DNA from: F1-60-MAGs163 sp046091165
Lineage (GTDB): Bacteria; Actinomycetota; Thermoleophilia; Solirubrobacterales; Solirubrobacteraceae
Reading direction: 5' to 3'
Assembly: GCA_046091165.1 (NCBI GenBank)
Contig: JBJTBE010000062.1
Coordinates: forward strand, 1-40,972
DNA length: 40,972 bases
The position numbers and the translations under genes are program-made. Under the pieces are notes generated by a model, which searched no databases, was not told the DNA's origin, and saw nothing but the letters and a program-made list of their open reading frames with translations. This document shows positions 26,502 through 34,375 of the stretch, piece by piece (the stretch's first letter is position 1; each line of letters starts with the position of its first letter).

Positions 26502-27806
26502 TCAGTGGGAGCCGGGCCCGGGGAGGGGTCCGTGCTCGGCCTCGAAGCCGCTCTTGACGGCGGCGAAGGCCTTGAGCGAGCGGTCCAGGTCCTCGCGGGA
26601 GTGGGTCGCCATCACGCTCGTGCGCAGCAGCGCCCCGCTGGGCGGGACGGCCGGGTGCAGGGCCGTATTGACGAAGACCCCGGCGTCCCAGAGAGCGCGC
26701 CAGAGCAGCACGGCCTTCCAGTCGTCGCCGACCACCACGGGCACGATCGGGGTAACGATCGTCTCGCCGACCACCCCGGGGGCGTCGAGCTGCGCCCCGA
26801 GGCCGGTGAGCGGCTGGGGCTCGACCACCGCGTAGCCCAGGGCGGCGAGGCCGTCCCTCAGGTAGCGGGCGTTGTCGAGTACCGCGGAGAAGAGCCCCGG
26901 GCCCTCGTCCGAGCGCACTACCCGCAGCGCGGCCAGCGCCGCGCCGATCGCTGCCGGCACCGCTGAGGCGGTGAACAGGTAGGCGCGGGAGGAGATCCGC
27001 AGGTAGTCGATCACGTCGGCCTGCCCGGCCACGAATCCCCCGCAGGAGGCCAGCGACTTGGAGAAGGTCCCGGTGCGCAGGTCGACCCGGTCCTCGACGC
27101 CGAGCAGCTCCGGCGTCCCCGAGCCGCGCGCGCCCAGGACGCCGGCCCCGTGCGCGTCATCGACCAGGAGCCGCGCACCGTGCGCCTGGCAGAGCGTGGC
27201 GATCTCGTCCACCGGGGCGATGTCGCCCTCCATCGAGAAGACGCCGTCGACCACCACGAGTACGCCGCCGCCGTCGCCGGCCGCCCGTTCGAGCTGTTTC
27301 TCCAGCTTCTCCATGCGGTTGTGGCGGAAAGGCCTCAGCTTGGCCTTCGACTGGATACAGCCGTCGAGAATCGAGGCGTGGTCACCGGAATCGGCGACCA
27401 CCGTGTCCCCGGGGCCGGCGATCGTCCCGATCGTCCCGAGGTTGGTCTGGTGGCCGGTGGTGAAGACCATCGCGGCCTCGGTTCCCATCCAGTCGGCTAT
27501 CTCGGTCTCGAGCTCGGTGTGGAGGGGGATCGTGCCGTTGAGCAGGCGCGAGCCGGTCAGGCCGGTCCCGTACTGCTCGAGGGCGTCGCGCGCCCCCTGG
27601 AGGACCCGCTCGTCCCCGGTCAGGCCGAGGTAGTTGTTGGACCCGAGCATTATCCGCTCGGCCCCCTCCATCTCGACCACCGGCCGCGCCGGGCCGTCGA
27701 GAAGGCGGAAGTAGGGGAGCAGGTCGGCCTCGCGGGCCAGGCGCAGCTGTTCCTCGCGCTCGTGGCCGCGGATCTTGGCGAAGAGGTCCGTGGGAGTCGT
27801 GGTCAT
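26502..27806 (-). CDS. Alpha-oxoamine synthase (serine palmitoyltransferase-like)
   Basis: A 434-residue PLP enzyme that joins an amino acid to an acyl-CoA with loss of CO2. Fold type I residues are visible: H143 in GDHASI stacking on PLP, D216 and H219 in VDDAHGAG, and the Schiff-base lysine K250 in TGTFSKSLASCGG. The N-terminal GSNNYLGLTGDERV and GTGLTGSRLLNGT blocks are shared by serine palmitoyltransferase (SPT), KBL and BioF. No biotin or threonine genes are nearby. The divergent neighbour resembles bacterial ceramide synthases, so SPT is my preferred reading; KBL or BioF remain possible. ATG 27806 has no Shine-Dalgarno sequence, and its start is 5-14 bases from the start of the divergent gene. 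Confidence 0.85.
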   Translation of the reverse strand: MTTTPTDLFAKIRGHEREEQLRLAREADLLPYFRLLDGPARPVVEMEGAERIMLGSNNYLGLTGDERVLQGARDALEQYGTGLTGSRLLNGTIPLHTELETEIADWMGTEAAMVFTTGHQTNLGTIGTIAGPGDTVVADSGDHASILDGCIQSKAKLRPFRHNRMEKLEKQLERAAGDGGGVLVVVDGVFSMEGDIAPVDEIATLCQAHGARLLVDDAHGAGVLGARGSGTPELLGVEDRVDLRTGTFSKSLASCGGFVAGQADVIDYLRISSRAYLFTASAVPAAIGAALAALRVVRSDEGPGLFSAVLDNARYLRDGLAALGYAVVEPQPLTGLGAQLDAPGVVGETIVTPIVPVVVGDDWKAVLLWRALWDAGVFVNTALHPAVPPSGALLRTSVMATHSREDLDRSLKAFAAVKSGFEAEHGPLPGPGSH

Positions 27807-27820
27807 ATACGGTGGCGTTC

Positions 27821-29056
27821 GTGGAGGTCGAAGTCAGTCCGGTCCGGACGCGCAGGGATCGTCGCGACTTTTTCGAGTTCCCCTACCGCCTTTACGCAGG
27901 AGAGCCTAACTGGGTTGCCCCGCTGCGATTCGAGCGCCGCCAGCACCTGGACCCCAGGAAGAACCCGTTCTTCGAGCACGCCCAGGTCGAGTTCTTCCTG
28001 GCGCGGCGCGGCGACCGCGTGGTTGGCCGGATTTCCGCCCATATAGACGAGAACCTAAACGCCTTCCAGGACAACCGCTGGGGCCTTTTCGGCTTTTTCG
28101 AGTGCGAGAACGACCCGGAGGCGGCGCGGGCGCTGGTGCGGGCCGCGGCCGACTGGAACCGCGAGCGCGGGCGCGACCGGATGGTCGGCCCGATGAGCTT
28201 CACCACCAACGACGAATGCGGCCTGCTGATCGAGGGCTACGAGCTGACCCCGATCATCCTCACCGAGTGGCACTTTCCCTATTTCCGGGAGCTGCTCGAG
28301 GAGGCCTGCGGCCTGCGCAAGGCGATGGACACCTACATGTGGTCGCTCCACGTCGAGAACCGCGACGAGGTGCACCCGGGCATCTGGGAGGTCGCGGCCC
28401 AGGTCGAGTCCGAGCACGGCATCACCTGCCGATACATGCGCAAGAAGGACCTCCACGACGAGGTCGACCGCTTCCTGCAGATCTACAACGCCGCCTGGGA
28501 GCGCAACTGGGGGTTCGTGCCGCTCGACGAGGCCGAGGTCCACGCCTACGCCGAGAACCTCAAGTTCGTCCTGGACGAGAACTGGGCGATGGTCGCCGAG
28601 AAGAGCGACACCGGCGAGGTGGTCGGTGCCGCCCTGACCCTGCCCGACTTCAACCAGGCGGTGGCGAAGGTCGGGAACGGCAGGCTCTTTCCCTTCGGCT
28701 GGCTCAAGCTCCTGCGGGGCCGCAAGGGAATCGACCGGGTGAGGGTCTTCGCCCTGGGCGTCAAGCCGGAGTACCAGCAGTACGGCGTGGCCGCCCGGCT
28801 CTACGAGATGCACTACGACTCGGCCGAGCGCACCCCGCAGACTCACGGCGAGATGGGCTGGATCCTGGAGACCAACAAGGCCATGAACCGGGCGATGGAG
28901 GGCATGGGCGGTGAGATCGTCCGCCGCTACCGCTTCTACGAGCAGATGCTCGACGAGCAGGCCGAGCCCTCGCTGCCCTACGCCGAGGCCTTCCCGTGGC
29001 GGGTGGCGGCGGGGGAGGGCTCCGGTGCGGCGCCGCCCGGGCCGGCCAGCGGCTAG
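27821..29056 (+). CDS. GNAT-fold acyltransferase of the YghO/bacterial ceramide synthase-like family
   Basis: A protein of about 411 residues resembling the family that includes E. coli YghO and the Caulobacter ceramide synthase bCerS. Family marks are PNWVAPLRFERRQHLDPRKNPFF near the start, FLARRGDRVVGRISAHID, GFFECENDPEAARAL, GPMSFTTNDECGLLIEGY, and a C-terminal GNAT half with RVFALGVKPEYQQYGVAARLY (acyl-CoA loop) and GEMGWILETNKAMNRAME. bCerS N-acylates the sphingoid base using an acyl-CoA. Pairing with an SPT-like gene suggests ceramide formation; chemistry here is inferred. GTG 27821 fits the family N-terminus; GTG 27812 is the alternative. A TATACG hexamer at 27806-27811 could serve a near-leaderless mRNA. 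Confidence 0.8.
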   Translation: MEVEVSPVRTRRDRRDFFEFPYRLYAGEPNWVAPLRFERRQHLDPRKNPFFEHAQVEFFLARRGDRVVGRISAHIDENLNAFQDNRWGLFGFFECENDPEAARALVRAAADWNRERGRDRMVGPMSFTTNDECGLLIEGYELTPIILTEWHFPYFRELLEEACGLRKAMDTYMWSLHVENRDEVHPGIWEVAAQVESEHGITCRYMRKKDLHDEVDRFLQIYNAAWERNWGFVPLDEAEVHAYAENLKFVLDENWAMVAEKSDTGEVVGAALTLPDFNQAVAKVGNGRLFPFGWLKLLRGRKGIDRVRVFALGVKPEYQQYGVAARLYEMHYDSAERTPQTHGEMGWILETNKAMNRAMEGMGGEIVRRYRFYEQMLDEQAEPSLPYAEAFPWRVAAGEGSGAAPPGPASG

Positions 29057-29059
29057 GCT
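29054..29059 (+). promoter_or_regulatory. Candidate -10 of a leaderless transcript (29067 gene)
   Basis: TAGGCT ends 7 bases before GTG 29067. Its TAG is also the stop codon of the upstream acyltransferase gene, so the match may partly reflect that codon. Confidence 0.35.
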
Positions 29060-29066
29060 CTCGCCC

Positions 29067-29351
29067 GTGGCCGACGCCCCGAACAGCCAGGACCCGCACG
29101 GCGAGCCCGAAGAGGTCGAGGGGGTAATCGTCGGGGACGTCCGCCGGCTCCCCGGCCGTCGCACGACCGGAGAGATCGTCGCCACCCAGGCTGCCGTGGT
29201 GGGAGGTTCCTTCGTGGCCGGTGCGGTGGCCGCCGCGGTGGTGGCCCGCCGTCGCCGGGGCCCGTCCGGCCGCCGGGTCGGCCGTCGCCGGCGCCAGCAG
29301 GTTGCGGCGTCCAGGTCGTTCCTGGTCGACGTCCACATGCTCGGCCGCTAG
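29067..29351 (+). CDS. Small single-helix membrane protein, unknown
   Basis: A 94-residue protein with an acidic N-end, one hydrophobic helix (about 39-60, ATQAAVVGGSFVAGAVAAAVV) and a highly basic segment directly after it (RRRRGPSGRRVGRRRRQQ), which should keep the C-end in the cytosol. It ends RSFLVDVHMLGR. I recognise no family. It follows the acyltransferase with a 10-base gap, so it may be co-transcribed as well as expressed from the overlapping TAGGCT. Confidence 0.6.
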   Translation: MADAPNSQDPHGEPEEVEGVIVGDVRRLPGRRTTGEIVATQAAVVGGSFVAGAVAAAVVARRRRGPSGRRVGRRRRQQVAASRSFLVDVHMLGR

Positions 29352-29384
29352 GCCGTTTCGGCGTCCAGCCGTCGCGACCGGGCC

Positions 29385-30443
29385 CTAGTCGGGCGGGGGA
29401 ACGCCCTCTCCGGGCAGGTACTCGTTGGTGAACGCGGCCAGCGGCTCGCTGCCGGCCTTGAGCAGGTCGCGCCGGACCATCCAGTCCGAAAGCGACTGCC
29501 AGCGGTCGGGGTTCATCCACCCGAACGGCCGGCGTGCGTCACTGGGAAAGAGGAGAGGGAGCGTCGCCTCGACCGTCGCCCGGGCCTCCCTCGAGCCGGT
29601 GCCCGGCGCCGCGTCCTGCAGCGCCTTCGCCGCCGCTTGCGGGTTGCTGCGCGCGGCGGCCGTCCCGCGCTGCAGGGCCTGGACGAAGCGCCTGACCAGC
29701 GGGCCCTGGTTGCGGGCCGTCTGCTCCCGCGCGACCAGGACCAGCTCGTTGTAGGAGGGGACCCCGGCCCGGTCCACCGGCAGGGTGCGGGGGCGCTTGC
29801 GGGCCTGGCGAAGCTCGACGCCCTCGATGTTCCAGTAGGCCCCCAGCGTGGAGTCGACCCGCTTCGTGGTCATCGCCTTCGAGAGGCCGTAGCCGACGTC
29901 GGCCACCTTCACCTTCGACGTATCGACCCCCGCCGAGGAGAGGATCTCGTCGAGGAACCCCTGCTGGAAGCCCAGGCCCCCGGTGCCGACCTTCGATCCC
30001 TCCAGCTTGCGCGGATCGACCGGCCGGTCGCCGACGCTCATCAGGGAGGTCAGCGGGCGCTGGACGATCGCTGCAACGGCGAGGAGGTCCTGGCCGCCGG
30101 CGCGCTCGATCAACAGCTGCGGGGCGTGAGAGATGGCGAAGTCGGCGCGGCCCGAGGCGAGCTCCTGGAGGGTTCCGGAGGGCTGCCGCGCCACCGAGGT
30201 GGTGACCGAAAGGCCGGCGCCCTTGAAGCTCCCACTGTCGATCGCCTCGACGAGCCCCACGTGGTTGGCGTTGGTGGGAACGTCGAGAACCACCGAAACC
30301 TCCTGCTGGCGCGGGGTTCCGGTGCCGTCCTGGCGTTCCCCGCAGGCGGCGAGCCCGAGGGCCATCGCAGCTGCGGCCATGGCGGCCGCGACCCGCCTGG
30401 CGGCGGCGGAACGGTGGCTCGGGGGGCGGCTTGCTAGCGTCAC
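29385..30443 (-). CDS. Substrate-binding lipoprotein, NMT1/THI5-like ABC family
   Basis: A 352-residue lipoprotein with a signal peptide and lipobox ending LGLAAC (Cys at about residue 33). The mature part is a type 2 periplasmic-binding fold like the taurine, nitrate and thiamine-precursor binders: VVLDVPTNANHVGLVEAIDSG, GSKVGTGGLGFQQGFLDEIL, and KVADVGYGLSKAMTTKRVD. Substrate is unknown. No permease or ATPase gene adjoins it, so it is an orphan in this window. GTG 30443 is chosen because GACACT lies 7 bases upstream; ATG 30494 is a longer alternative. It diverges from the cold-shock gene. Confidence 0.85.
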   Translation of the reverse strand: MTLASRPPSHRSAAARRVAAAMAAAAMALGLAACGERQDGTGTPRQQEVSVVLDVPTNANHVGLVEAIDSGSFKGAGLSVTTSVARQPSGTLQELASGRADFAISHAPQLLIERAGGQDLLAVAAIVQRPLTSLMSVGDRPVDPRKLEGSKVGTGGLGFQQGFLDEILSSAGVDTSKVKVADVGYGLSKAMTTKRVDSTLGAYWNIEGVELRQARKRPRTLPVDRAGVPSYNELVLVAREQTARNQGPLVRRFVQALQRGTAAARSNPQAAAKALQDAAPGTGSREARATVEATLPLLFPSDARRPFGWMNPDRWQSLSDWMVRRDLLKAGSEPLAAFTNEYLPGEGVPPPD

Positions 30444-30550
30444 ACGGGTAAGTGTCGCGCAGGAGCGTGACGAAAGCAGTGTTAGCGCCCGCATGTTTGC
30501 CCGAAAAGCATCCCCGGCGAGTAGCAGCACACAACGCCGGAGGTAATTCG

Positions 30551-30754
30551 ATGGCGACAGGAACAGTCAAGTGGTTCAGCGACGAGAAGGGTTACGGCTT
30601 CATCACTCCCGATGACGGCGGTAAGGACCTCTTCGTCCACCATTCCGCGATCCTGGGCGAGGGCTACAAGTCCCTGGCCGAGGGCGCCAAGGTCGAGTAC
30701 GAGTCCGAGGAGGGCCCGAAGGGTCCCGCCGCGAAGGACGTCGTAGCGATCTGA
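30551..30754 (+). CDS. Cold-shock domain protein
   Basis: A 67-residue single-domain RNA/DNA chaperone. RNP1 is KGYGFI at 13-18 and RNP2 is DLFVHH at 26-31, on the usual five-stranded barrel sequence (TGTVKWFSDEKGYGF, VEYESEEGPKGPAAKDV). Binds single-stranded nucleic acid and melts RNA structure in the cytosol. ATG 30551 has GGAGGT at a good distance. The roughly 107-base gap before it, shared with the divergent lipoprotein gene, leaves room for a long 5' leader as in other csp genes. A strong hairpin follows. Confidence 0.97.
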   Translation: MATGTVKWFSDEKGYGFITPDDGGKDLFVHHSAILGEGYKSLAEGAKVEYESEEGPKGPAAKDVVAI

Positions 30755-30790
30755 GCACTGTGCGGCCCCAGCGGCCGCAACGGAGCTTCC

Positions 30791-30816
30791 GACGGGCCGC
30801 CCCAGGGCGGCCCGTC
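30791..30816 (+). terminator. Strong hairpin after the cold-shock gene
   Basis: GACGGGCCGCCC and GGGCGGCCCGTC form a perfect 12-base stem, then CTCGTTTC. It lies between the cold-shock gene and the convergent VWA gene and may serve both. Confidence 0.7.
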
Positions 30817-30848
30817 CTCGTTTCGGGCCGGTTCCTGAGGCCCGGCGC

Positions 30849-32297
30849 TCAGCGCCGGGCGGCCTCGGGCGCGGTGAGCGCCTCGACGAAGTCCTCCAGC
30901 TGCCCGGCGGTCCAGCACTCGTGGGCCTCGCAGTACTCGGCGTAGGAGTCGATCACCGAGTCGCCGTAGTTCCAGTACAGGCGCGGCTCCGGGTTGAGCC
31001 AGTAGGCCCGGCCGGCGCGGGAGGCGATCTGCCCAAAGGCCTCCGCCTTCGGGTCCCGGCCGTTGGTCCGGGCGTCGCCCAGGACGATCAGCGTGGCCCG
31101 CGGGTGCAGGTCGTCCTGGATCTCCTCGAGCAGCTCGTTCCAGACCCGGCCGTAGTCGGTGTAGCCGGAGATGTCGGCCACCCCGGCGTCGCGGGCAATC
31201 GCGTCGCTGACCGCCTTGAAGTCGCGCTCCTTGTGGAAGACGTCGGTGACCTCGCTGACCCGCTCGATGAAGACGAACGAGCGCATCTTGCGGAACGAGT
31301 CGTGCAGCGCGTGCATCACCGAGAGGAAGAAGACCGAGGCGCTCGTGACGCTGGTCGAGACGTCGCAGACCACGAACAGCTCCGGGCGCCGCGGGCGCTG
31401 GGGGCGGAAGCGCAGGTTCACCGGCACCCCTCCGGTCTGCAGGGAGGCGCGCATCGTGCGGCGCACGTCCACGTGGGCGTGGCGCCGGCGCCCGCGCGTC
31501 TCCTGGCCCTGGGTCTTGAGGCGCCGCTTGAGCTGCATTACCACCCGGTGCACGCTGGCCAGGTCCTGGAGGGGCCCGGTGGGCAGCGCCCGGTCGAGCT
31601 CGTTGAGCGGCCGGGCCGCCGGAAGGGTCTCGGTCCTCTCGATCTGGCGCCGTTCCAGCTCGCGGCGCAGCAGGGCCTCGAACCGCCGGATCCCCTCGCG
31701 CGGGAGCCCCTCGCTGCGCGGGTCCTCCCGGGGGAGCTCGGGCTGGGCCTCGCTGCGCAGGCCCAGCTGGCGGCGAATCCTCTGGACGTCGACACCAAGG
31801 ACCCCGGACCCCTCGGCCTGGCGCCCGAACGCGGCGATGGCCAGGCGCGCCAGGTCGCGCATCGCGTCCTCGTCCTGGGCGGCCACCGCCTCGGCGATCT
31901 GCTGGCGGAGGGTCTCGAGGTTGAGCTCGGCGCCGGCTTCGTCCATGCCCCCGCCCGCCTCGCCGATCTCGTTCTCCAGGGCCGCGACCTCGGTGGCCCG
32001 GAAGAAGAAGCGGTCGAACACGGCCTCGAAGATCGCGCGGTCCTCGGGCGACTTGGCCAGCGTGGCCGAGAGCGCCTCGCGGAATGGCCCGGCCTGCCGC
32101 CATTCCACCTCGGGCAGGGCGGCGAGCGCGTCGAGCAGCTCGCTGGTCCCGATCTTCACGCCCTCGCCGCGCAGCTCCTCGGCAAATTCGACGATCCGCC
32201 CGGCTATCCCGCCGGACTGCCCTTCGTCGCCGTTCGCGAACAGGGCCGCGGACCGCGGGTCCGGGCGCTTCCCGCCCTCAGCCGGCAGCGGCGGCAT
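30849..32297 (-). CDS. VWA-domain protein (CoxE-like)
   Basis: A 482-residue protein with a C-terminal von Willebrand A domain. The metal-ion site starts at VVCDVSTSVTSAS (DxSxS); a later threonine and aspartate are in GYTDYGRV and LGDARTNGRDP. The N-terminal 250 residues are helical with Arg/Glu-rich stretches. CoxE-like proteins work with a partner MoxR ATPase in maturing or inserting cofactors into enzymes, best known for CO dehydrogenase; the client here is unknown. ATG 32297 lies inside the MoxR gene, overlapping its end by 20 bases, so the pair is translationally linked. Confidence 0.88.
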   Translation of the reverse strand: MPPLPAEGGKRPDPRSAALFANGDEGQSGGIAGRIVEFAEELRGEGVKIGTSELLDALAALPEVEWRQAGPFREALSATLAKSPEDRAIFEAVFDRFFFRATEVAALENEIGEAGGGMDEAGAELNLETLRQQIAEAVAAQDEDAMRDLARLAIAAFGRQAEGSGVLGVDVQRIRRQLGLRSEAQPELPREDPRSEGLPREGIRRFEALLRRELERRQIERTETLPAARPLNELDRALPTGPLQDLASVHRVVMQLKRRLKTQGQETRGRRRHAHVDVRRTMRASLQTGGVPVNLRFRPQRPRRPELFVVCDVSTSVTSASVFFLSVMHALHDSFRKMRSFVFIERVSEVTDVFHKERDFKAVSDAIARDAGVADISGYTDYGRVWNELLEEIQDDLHPRATLIVLGDARTNGRDPKAEAFGQIASRAGRAYWLNPEPRLYWNYGDSVIDSYAEYCEAHECWTAGQLEDFVEALTAPEAARR

Positions 32298-33183
32298 CGA
32301 CGGCGTCCTGCGTGGGATCGAGCTTCACGCCGACGCGCTCGGCCACGATGTCCAGGTCGGTGCGGTGCTTGACGATGATCGACATCGTCTCGGTGAAGGT
32401 CTGCCGGTCGATGTCGGTCGCCCCGAGCAGGAGCAGGGCGCGCGCCCAGTCGATCGACTCGGCGATCGAGGGCGGCTTCTTGAGGTCCAGGTCGCGGACC
32501 ATGGCCACGATCTCCACCAGCCGGGCGGCGACCTTCTCCGGGAGCTCCGGGGCGTGGAGCCGGACGATCTCGAGCTCGTGCTCGAGCGACGGGTAGTCGA
32601 TCCACAGGTACAGGCAGCGGCGCTTGAGGGCCTCGGTGAGCTCGCGGGAGTTGTTGGAGGTAAGGAGCACCAGCGGCATCGTGCTCGCCTCGATCCGCCC
32701 GAGCTCGGGCACGCTGATCTGGAAGTCGGAGAGGAGCTCGAGCAGCATCGCCTCGAACTCCTGGTCGGTCTTGTCGATCTCGTCGATCAGGAGCACCACC
32801 GGCTCCTCGGAGGCGATCGCGGTCATCAGCGGGCGCTCGAGCAGGAACTCGGGCCCGAAGATGTCCTCCTGGACCTCGGTCCAGCCGGTCCCGTCGGCTT
32901 CGGCCTGGATCCGCAGGAGCTGCTTGCGGTAGTTCCATTCGTAGAGCGACTTGGCCTCGTCGAGGCCCTCGTAGCACTGCAGGCGCACCAGGCGGCGCCC
33001 GAGCAGGTCGGCCAGGGACTTGGCCAGCTGCGTCTTGCCCACGCCGGCCGGCCCCTCGACCAGGACCGGCTTGCCCAGGCGCGCGGCCAGGAAGGAGACC
33101 AGGGAGGTCGACTCGTCGGGCAGGTACCCGACCGACCTCAGGCCCTCGCCGACCGCCTCTGCGTTTTCAGGTCCCTCCGCCAT
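32278..33183 (-). CDS. MoxR-family AAA+ ATPase
   Basis: A 301-residue AAA+ ATPase. Walker A is GPAGVGKT at 44-51, Walker B VVLLIDEIDK at about 128-137, sensor 1 LLTSNNSREL, and the arginine region EALKRRCLYLWIDYP. MoxR ATPases act as chaperones together with a VWA protein, encoded here immediately downstream. This one is closest in type to CoxD-like MoxR proteins. ATG 33183 is preceded at 10 bases by TAGACT, whose TAG is the stop codon of the upstream membrane-protein gene. The two genes are 13 bases apart, so the MoxR gene may be co-transcribed from the EVE gene onward. Confidence 0.92.
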   Translation of the reverse strand: MAEGPENAEAVGEGLRSVGYLPDESTSLVSFLAARLGKPVLVEGPAGVGKTQLAKSLADLLGRRLVRLQCYEGLDEAKSLYEWNYRKQLLRIQAEADGTGWTEVQEDIFGPEFLLERPLMTAIASEEPVVLLIDEIDKTDQEFEAMLLELLSDFQISVPELGRIEASTMPLVLLTSNNSRELTEALKRRCLYLWIDYPSLEHELEIVRLHAPELPEKVAARLVEIVAMVRDLDLKKPPSIAESIDWARALLLLGATDIDRQTFTETMSIIVKHRTDLDIVAERVGVKLDPTQDAVDAAAAG

Positions 33184-33196
33184 ACGGCGGCCAAGT

Positions 33197-33865
33197 CTAG
33201 GGACCGGGCTCCCCGTCGTCGCGAGCGATCTTCCCCGCGCGCGTCTGCGGCTCCGGCGCCGGCTCCGGCGCCGGCCCGTCCCCGCCCGGAGGCCCGGCGA
33301 CCGACGCCGGGTCTCCCTCCACCGCGCCGGTGCGCGGGTCGTCGCCGTCGCGCAGCGGCTCAGGGCGGTGGCGGGCGCGCATCCGCCAGCCGCACCAGGC
33401 CAGGACGGCCCCGAGGGCGAAGGCGACGAAGATTCCCCAGTCGACCCCGACGGGGCTCCAGGCGGGGCTCCCGGCCGGGCGCAGGACCCCGGTCTCGTTT
33501 CCGGTGGGGCGGTCGAGCTGGCGGAAGAAGACCAGGAACATCACCCACGCGCCGGCGGCCATGATGACCGCCCCGTCACCGCCGGGGAGGTGGAAGGCGC
33601 GCCGGTCGGCCCGCGCCACGCAGATGACGATCACGGCGACGGCGACCAGCAGGATCGACGCCTCGACGAAGCCCCAGGCCTGGAAGGCGTTGAGGCGGTC
33701 GTCGAGCCCGACGGTGGACCCGTCGGGCCGGGTGATCAGCCCCTTCTGCTGGTACCAGGGCAGCAGCATCGACAGCACGATGCCGGCCGAGGCGAGGATC
33801 GCCACCCTCTGTTCGGGGAAGAGCTCCCGCCAGCCGCCCTTGAGGCGGGACGCGGCCGAGCTCAC
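33197..33865 (-). CDS. Four-helix membrane protein with disordered tail
   Basis: A 222-residue membrane protein, family not recognised. Four hydrophobic helices lie at about 21-37, 67-84, 98-114 and 141-159. The loop between the first two contains LPWYQQKGLITRPDG. The last 55 residues are rich in Pro, Gly, Asp and Glu and are probably disordered in the cytosol. GTG 33865 overlaps the upstream EVE gene's stop by four bases (GTGA), so the two are probably coupled. The downstream MoxR gene starts after 13 bases. Confidence 0.72.
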   Translation of the reverse strand: MSSAASRLKGGWRELFPEQRVAILASAGIVLSMLLPWYQQKGLITRPDGSTVGLDDRLNAFQAWGFVEASILLVAVAVIVICVARADRRAFHLPGGDGAVIMAAGAWVMFLVFFRQLDRPTGNETGVLRPAGSPAWSPVGVDWGIFVAFALGAVLAWCGWRMRARHRPEPLRDGDDPRTGAVEGDPASVAGPPGGDGPAPEPAPEPQTRAGKIARDDGEPGP

Positions 33866-34326
33866 GCCTTTACGCCGGCCGCCGCCCTCATTCGCTTCAT
33901 GAGCACCCGTGCGTCGGCGTCACTGACCGTGCGCAGCTGGCCCTGGAAGGCGAGCTTCCAGTGCTCGGCCGGCCACTTGCGGATGTGTTCGAGGTCGTCC
34001 TTGACGCTCTCGGCCGGGACCCAGGCGTCCTCGTCGAGGATCAGCTCGGGCTCGGTCTCGCGGCGCCAGGGATACGGGTCCGGGTTGCCGGGCTTGCCGG
34101 GCCAGACCGGCTCGCGGTCCTCGAAGAGGTCGGAGGTGATGGTCACCGCGCCGCCGAAGGCCATGACCTTGGTCAGGTAGAAGATGATCCGGTCGCCGAT
34201 CTCCATCGACTCGGCCTGCTTGCGCCGCCGCTCCTTGAACCCGATCAGCTCGAACCCCGTCTCGCGCGTGGCGGCGAAGTTCCCGGTCGAGCCGGTGAGG
34301 ATCCAGGTGGTCGGCTTCTCGGCCAT
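33862..34326 (-). CDS. EVE-domain protein
   Basis: A 154-residue protein consisting of an EVE domain, a PUA-like fold found in proteins that bind modified bases in DNA or RNA. Visible family features: an N-terminal TTWILTGSTGNF strand in place of the usual YWLxK, the MEIGDRIIFYLTKVMAFGGAVTITSDLF strand pair, PWRRETEPELIL, and the closing FQGQLRTVSDADARVLMKRM. Members occur both as housekeeping proteins and in anti-phage modules, but nothing else in this cluster is a nuclease. ATG 34326 has no Shine-Dalgarno sequence and lies 6 bases after TAGACT. Confidence 0.82.
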   Translation of the reverse strand: MAEKPTTWILTGSTGNFAATRETGFELIGFKERRRKQAESMEIGDRIIFYLTKVMAFGGAVTITSDLFEDREPVWPGKPGNPDPYPWRRETEPELILDEDAWVPAESVKDDLEHIRKWPAEHWKLAFQGQLRTVSDADARVLMKRMRAAAGVKA

Positions 34327-34332
34327 GGCCCG

Positions 34333-34338
34333 AGTCTA
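34333..34338 (-). promoter_or_regulatory. Candidate -10 of a leaderless transcript (EVE gene)
   Basis: TAGACT on the minus strand ends 6 bases before ATG 34326. It probably drives the run EVE, membrane protein, MoxR, VWA. No -35 is evident. Confidence 0.5.
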
Positions 34339-34375
34339 CGACCGCGCGGCGACGGCCAGCTCCGGCCGGGGCCGG

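Noticed and set aside
30664..32103. A 479-codon frame in another frame of the VWA gene, running into the cold-shock gene
   Set aside because: It is Arg/Pro/Ala-rich with no domain and conflicts with the VWA and cold-shock genes and the terminator.
33862..34326. EVE protein as proof of an anti-phage island
   Set aside because: No nuclease, methylase or other defence gene accompanies it, and EVE proteins are also common outside defence.
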